Below are positions 60,532-64,000 of a DNA stretch of 64,000 bases, piece by piece. The DNA is taken from positions 248,001-312,000 of the forward strand of contig NZ_JABFTV010000007.1 in assembly GCF_021404405.1 (NCBI RefSeq), in the 5' to 3' direction. The position numbers were made by a program, and so were the translations under genes. Numbering within the stretch: position 1 is the first letter of the stretch; the number at the start of each line of letters is the position of its first letter. Under the pieces are notes generated by a model. That model was not told the origin of the DNA and did no database searches. It saw nothing but the letters and a program-made list of their open reading frames with translations. The stretch is from Billgrantia aerodenitrificans. GTDB taxonomy: Bacteria; Pseudomonadota; Gammaproteobacteria; Pseudomonadales; Halomonadaceae.

Positions 60532-61530
60532 ATGAGTCGCAATACCCACCCCGTTTTCCTCAAGGCGCCGTTGGCGATGGGGCTGTCGCTTGCCATGGCT
60601 GCCGCTGCCCAGGCCGGCACAGAGCGCGTCATCGACGTCAGCCTGCCCCTGGGGCCCGACTCGCAGCAGGGCATCGGCGTGCTGAAGTTCGGTGAGGAGC
60701 TGGAGCGCCTCTCCGAGGGTCGCCTCTCCATCGACCCCCACTATGACAATGCCCTCGGTGCCGAGCGCGAGGTCGTCGAGGGCATGGGGTTCGGCATCGT
60801 CGACGCCGGCATCTCCTCGACCGGGCCCATGGGCGGCTTCGTCGACGAGTACCTGCTCTTCGATCTCCCCTACATTTTCGAGAACCACGACCACGCCTAT
60901 GCCTTTCTCGACAGCGAGCACGGCGAGCATCTCGCTCAGCTGGCCGAGGAGGGCATGAACGTCAAGATCCTGGCCTGGATGGAGAACGGCTTCCGCCACA
61001 ACACCAATTCGGTGCGGGAGCTGAATCACCCGGACGATCTGCGCGGCATCAATCACCGCACCCAGGAGAGCCGCGTCCAGGTGGATACCTGGGAGGCGCT
61101 GGGCGCCAATGCCACGCCGATGGCCTGGACCGAGGTCTACACCGCCTTGCAGCAGGGGGTCATGGACAGCCAGGAGAACCCGCTGCCGACCATCTACGAC
61201 GTCAATTTCTACGAGGTTCAGGATTACCTGAACATGACCCAGCACGTCTATTCGCCGGCACCGCTGATGATGGGGCTGGACCTGTTCAATTCGTTCAGCG
61301 AAGAGGACCAGGCGATCATCCTGGAAGCGGCGCAGCTTGCCCTGCCAGTGCAGCGTGAGGCCAGCCAGGAGCTCGAGCAGCGCTACCTGGTCCAGCTGGC
61401 GGAGCTGGGCATGACCGTCACCGAGCCCGAACTGGACCCCTTCCGCGAGGCGGTGCAGCCGGTCATCGAGAAGTGGGCTCCCACCGTGGGCGAGGACCTC
61501 GTCGAGGCTGCCATCAATTTCGAGTATTGA
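60532..61530 (+). CDS. dctP: TRAP transporter substrate-binding protein (DctP family)
   Basis: Periplasmic receptor of the third TRAP importer, 332 residues. Signal peptide 1-28 (SLAMAAAAQA). The ligand-clamp arginine is in GINHRTQES (Arg176), and DSQENPLPT (212-220) replaces the usual DGQENP glycine with serine. FRHNTNSVREL and YLNMTQHVYSPAPLMM match the family. Start ATG 60532 with AGGAG upstream. First gene of a dctP-dctQ-dctM-SDR run. The variant clamp suggests a ligand different from those of the two other TRAP systems. Confidence 0.91.
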   Translation: MSRNTHPVFLKAPLAMGLSLAMAAAAQAGTERVIDVSLPLGPDSQQGIGVLKFGEELERLSEGRLSIDPHYDNALGAEREVVEGMGFGIVDAGISSTGPMGGFVDEYLLFDLPYIFENHDHAYAFLDSEHGEHLAQLAEEGMNVKILAWMENGFRHNTNSVRELNHPDDLRGINHRTQESRVQVDTWEALGANATPMAWTEVYTALQQGVMDSQENPLPTIYDVNFYEVQDYLNMTQHVYSPAPLMMGLDLFNSFSEEDQAIILEAAQLALPVQREASQELEQRYLVQLAELGMTVTEPELDPFREAVQPVIEKWAPTVGEDLVEAAINFEY

Positions 61531-61538
61531 TGTGGCCC

Positions 61539-61561
61539 GCGGGCGGCGGTCTGCCGCCCGC
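61539..61561 (+). other. Intercistronic hairpin after third dctP
   Basis: GCGGGCGGC (61539-61547) pairs with GCCGCCCGC (61553-61561), 5-nt loop, eight bases after the stop and before dctQ. Confidence 0.65.
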
Positions 61562-61588
61562 GCCGTCAACTAGCGACACGAGGCAGTC

Positions 61589-62092
61589 ATGAAGACGTTA
61601 CTGCGGCAAACCAACAGGGGCATCGACCTGTTCAATCGCCTGGTCGGCTGGGGGCTCGCCGGGCTGTTGCTGGTCATGACCGTGCTGATCTTCTGGCAGG
61701 TCTTCGCGCGATTCGTGGTGGGAAGACCGCTTTATTTCTCGGACGAGATCGCCCGCTTCGCCATGATCTGGCTCACCTTCATCGGTGCCGGTTATGCCTA
61801 TCGCAAAGGGCTGATGATCTCGGTCGATATCGTACTCGAATTCGCCGGGCCGAGGCTGGCGCGAGTCATGCGCGTCCTGGTCGTGCTGGCCTCGGCGCTG
61901 TTCGCCTTCATCCTGGTCAAGTACGGCTTCGAGATGGTGGGCCGGGTTTCCAATCAGACGGCGCCCAGTACCCGGGTGTCGATGATGTGGCCCTACCTGG
62001 CCGTACCTCTGGGCGGGATCGTCATCCTGGTCAATTCGGTGGCGCTGCTGATCGATGAGGTCGTAGGCAACGACAAAGAGGAGAGAAGCTGA
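61589..62092 (+). CDS. TRAP transporter small permease (DctQ family)
   Basis: Four-helix inner-membrane subunit, 167 residues, the usual length. NRLVGWGLAGLLLVMTVLIFWQVFARFVVGRPLYFSDEIARFAMIWLTFIGAGYAYRKG is the characteristic N-terminal half. VSMMWPYLAVPLGGIVILVNSVALLIDE forms the last helix. The stop shares its final base with the DctM start (TGATG), so the two are coupled. No long acidic tail, unlike the second system. Confidence 0.88.
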   Translation: MKTLLRQTNRGIDLFNRLVGWGLAGLLLVMTVLIFWQVFARFVVGRPLYFSDEIARFAMIWLTFIGAGYAYRKGLMISVDIVLEFAGPRLARVMRVLVVLASALFAFILVKYGFEMVGRVSNQTAPSTRVSMMWPYLAVPLGGIVILVNSVALLIDEVVGNDKEERS

Positions 62093-63363
62093 TGGCGCTG
62101 CTGCTTTTCCTGCTGCTGATCGTGTTGTTCGTCATCGGCGTGCCCATCGCCTTCTCGCTGGGCCTGGCCTCGGCCATCACGGTATGGCAGGGCGAGCTGA
62201 TGCCGATGTTGATCGTGGCCCAGCAGTACATCACCTCGGTCAACTCCTTCCCGCTGATGGCGATCCCGTTCTTTATCCTGGCGGGCTACCTGATGCAGAG
62301 CGGCGGTATCTCCCGGCGGCTGGTGGATTTCTCCAATACCATGGTGGGGAGCATGACCGGCGGGCTGGCCATGGTGGCCATCATCACCTCGCTGTTCTTC
62401 GCCGCCATCTCGGGCTCCGGGGCGGCCACCACGGCCGCCATCGGCTCGATCCTGATACCGGCGATGATCGCCAAGGGCTATGCCTCCGGCTACGCGGCGG
62501 CCAATCAGGCGGCTTCCGGGGCGCTGGGGGTGATCATTCCGCCGAGCATACCGCTGATCCTCTACGGTATTGCCGCCAACGTCTCGGTGGGCGACATGTT
62601 CGTCGCCGGCGTCCTGCCGGGCCTCATGATCACCCTGAGCCTGCTGCTCTTCGCCTACGGCTACGCCCGCTATCACGGTCATGGCGGCGGCGAGCGCAGC
62701 TCCTGGCGCGAGATGTTCACGGCAGGGCGCAAGGCACTGTTGGCGATCCTGATGCCGGTCATCATCCTCGGCGGCATCTACGGCGGCATCTTCACGCCAA
62801 CGGAGGCGGCGGTGATCGCCGTGGTCTACTCCTTCCTCGTCGGCTTCGTGATCTACCGCGAAATAACGCTCAAGGACATCGTCGGCATCCTTCAGGAGGC
62901 TGCCGTCACCACCGCCGTGGTGCTCAGCATCATCGGCGCCGCCGGGCTGTACGGCAGGATCCTGCAGAGCCTGCGGGTGCCGTCGATGCTGTCCAACTTC
63001 GTCATCGGCGCCATCGACAGCCCGCTGCTGTTCATCGTGCTGGTCAACGTGCTGCTGTTGATGGCCGGCATGTTCATCGAAGCCGCTGCGGCGATCCTGA
63101 TCTTCGTGCCGATCCTGCTGCCGATCGCGGTGAGCTTCGGCTTCGACCCGGTACATTTCGGCATCATCATGGTGGTCAACCTGGCCATGGGCATGTTCAC
63201 GCCGCCGGTGGGCCTCAACCTGTTCGTGGCGTCGCAGATATCCAAGGTCGGCGTGGCCCGGTTGACCTGGTCGATCCTGCCCTTCGTCGCCATCGTACTG
63301 GTCAATCTCTTCATCATCAGCGTGGTGCCATTCCTCTCCACCTGGCTGCCGTCGCTGCGCTAG
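62092..63363 (+). CDS. TRAP transporter large permease (DctM family)
   Basis: Translocation subunit, 423 residues, about 12 helices. LLFLLLIVLFVIGVPIAFSLGLASAI opens the protein. SFPLMAIPFFILAGYLMQSGGISRRLVDF, AISGSGAATTAAIGSILIPAMIAKGY and AASGALGVIIPPSIPLILYGI are the first-half landmarks, and PTEAAVIAVVYSF and MGMFTPPVGLNLFVASQIS the second-half ones. It is followed after 39 bp by an SDR gene, likely in the same transcript. Confidence 0.92.
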   Translation: MALLLFLLLIVLFVIGVPIAFSLGLASAITVWQGELMPMLIVAQQYITSVNSFPLMAIPFFILAGYLMQSGGISRRLVDFSNTMVGSMTGGLAMVAIITSLFFAAISGSGAATTAAIGSILIPAMIAKGYASGYAAANQAASGALGVIIPPSIPLILYGIAANVSVGDMFVAGVLPGLMITLSLLLFAYGYARYHGHGGGERSSWREMFTAGRKALLAILMPVIILGGIYGGIFTPTEAAVIAVVYSFLVGFVIYREITLKDIVGILQEAAVTTAVVLSIIGAAGLYGRILQSLRVPSMLSNFVIGAIDSPLLFIVLVNVLLLMAGMFIEAAAAILIFVPILLPIAVSFGFDPVHFGIIMVVNLAMGMFTPPVGLNLFVASQISKVGVARLTWSILPFVAIVLVNLFIISVVPFLSTWLPSLR

Positions 63364-63402
63364 CGGGGCGACGACCGTTCCACCCATCCGGGAGACACGA
63401 CA

Positions 63403-64000
63403 ATGAAAGTGGTAGACAGCCTGATTCCGCGGCAGGGCCTGAGAGTGCTGGTAACGGCGGGCGCCAACGGCATCGGCCTGGCCATTGCCCAGGCCTTCCA
63501 TGAGGCCGGTGCGCGCGTGCACGTGTGCGACGTCGACGAGGCCGCCCTGGCGGCGCTGCCCGAGGGCATCGCGGCAACCCGGGCGGACGTCAGCCGCGAG
63601 GCGGACGTGGTGCGTCTGTTCGACGAGGCGGTCGGCCTGGGCGGGCTGGACGTGGTGGTCAACAACGCCGGCATCGCGGGGCCGACGGCCGGGATCGACG
63701 AGATCGAGAGCGAAGCGTGGCGTCAGACCATCGACATCAATCTCAACGGCCAATATTACGTGGCCAAGCGGGCCGCCGGCGCACTGCGTGAGAGCCGAGG
63801 CGTGCTGCTCAACATGGCGTCGGTGGCGGGGCGCCTCGGCTTCGCCTATCGCACCCCCTATGCCGCCAGCAAATGGGGCGTGGTGGGGCTGACCAAGAGC
63901 CTGGCCTGCGAGCTCGGCCCGGCGGGGGTCAGGGTCAACGCGATCCTGCCGGGTATCGTGCGCGGTCCGCGCATCGAGCGGGTGATCGCCGACCGTGCCG
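63403..64000 (+). CDS. Short-chain dehydrogenase/reductase, partial
   Basis: NAD(P)-dependent oxidoreductase, cut by the right edge after 199 codons. The cofactor motif is TAGANGIGLAIAQAF (residues 18-32; TAG replaces the more usual TGG). DVVVNNAGIAGPTAG is the NNAG motif, and SVAGRLGFAYRTPYAASKWGVVGLTK has the catalytic Tyr153 and Lys157. Start ATG 63403 with GGGAG upstream. It follows the third TRAP importer, so its substrate is probably a hydroxyacid, sugar acid or polyol brought in by it. Similarity to 2-keto-3-deoxy-L-fuconate dehydrogenases is possible but not resolved. Confidence 0.88.
   Translation, partial: MKVVDSLIPRQGLRVLVTAGANGIGLAIAQAFHEAGARVHVCDVDEAALAALPEGIAATRADVSREADVVRLFDEAVGLGGLDVVVNNAGIAGPTAGIDEIESEAWRQTIDINLNGQYYVAKRAAGALRESRGVLLNMASVAGRLGFAYRTPYAASKWGVVGLTKSLACELGPAGVRVNAILPGIVRGPRIERVIADRA

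Overview
The window is G+C-rich, densely packed chromosomal DNA with short intergenic gaps. It probably comes from a halophilic gammaproteobacterium of the Halomonas type. This is inferred from many acidic proteins (including a Glu-rich tail on the lactate permease), a phasin, and the large number of periplasmic-binding-protein importers (three TRAP, two TTT, one oligopeptide-type ABC). It is not proven, because no rRNA or marker gene lies here. I saw no tRNA, rRNA, CRISPR array, insertion sequence or prophage gene. The content is almost entirely carbon and nitrogen scavenging.

1-23 kb: organic-acid uptake and oxidation. A TRAP importer cut by the left edge follows an L-fuconate-dehydratase-like enolase and a PdxA-family dehydrogenase on the minus strand. 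Divergent from them are an aldehyde dehydrogenase, a beta-hydroxyacid dehydrogenase and a LysR regulator. Then come a TctCBA importer with an FAD-linked hydroxyacid dehydrogenase, a gamma-carbonic-anhydrase-like protein, an enoyl-CoA hydratase / CoA-transferase / GlcG-like operon, a second TRAP importer, a class V aminotransferase and a two-domain FAD/Fe-S lactate-type dehydrogenase. Three near-identical 16-18-bp palindromes and three weaker ones precede most of these units, so this looks like one regulon.

23-27 kb: a lactate permease with an LldR-type operator, a GST, a phasin with duplicated PhaR-like boxes, and a phosphoribosyltransferase.

27-60 kb: purine ring catabolism carried through to pyruvate. 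A urate/xanthine permease, uraD, uraH, puuD and a GntR regulator are followed by an oligopeptide-type ABC importer. A separate TTT importer (with a fused TctA-TctB permease), an FAH hydrolase and a FadR-type regulator are interposed. The ureide route resumes with an NCS1 permease, an allantoin-racemase-like protein, puuE, a YfcC permease and its RpiR regulator, allE, allA, gcl, hyi, glxR, glycerate 2-kinase and pyruvate kinase. Together these convert urate to allantoin, allantoate, (via a missing allantoate amidohydrolase) ureidoglycine, ureidoglycolate, glyoxylate, tartronate semialdehyde, glycerate, 2-phosphoglycerate, PEP and pyruvate. TTGTATACAA-type boxes precede most purine genes. A GntR regulator, a DUF192 protein and a third TRAP importer plus an SDR (cut by the right edge) close the window.

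Three patterns stand out beyond the genes. (i) A GC-rich perfect hairpin follows the binding-protein gene in all six importers. (ii) A ~115-nt intergenic element with covarying stems occurs three times in the glyoxylate cluster. (iii) Two distinct palindromic operator families divide the window into two regulons.
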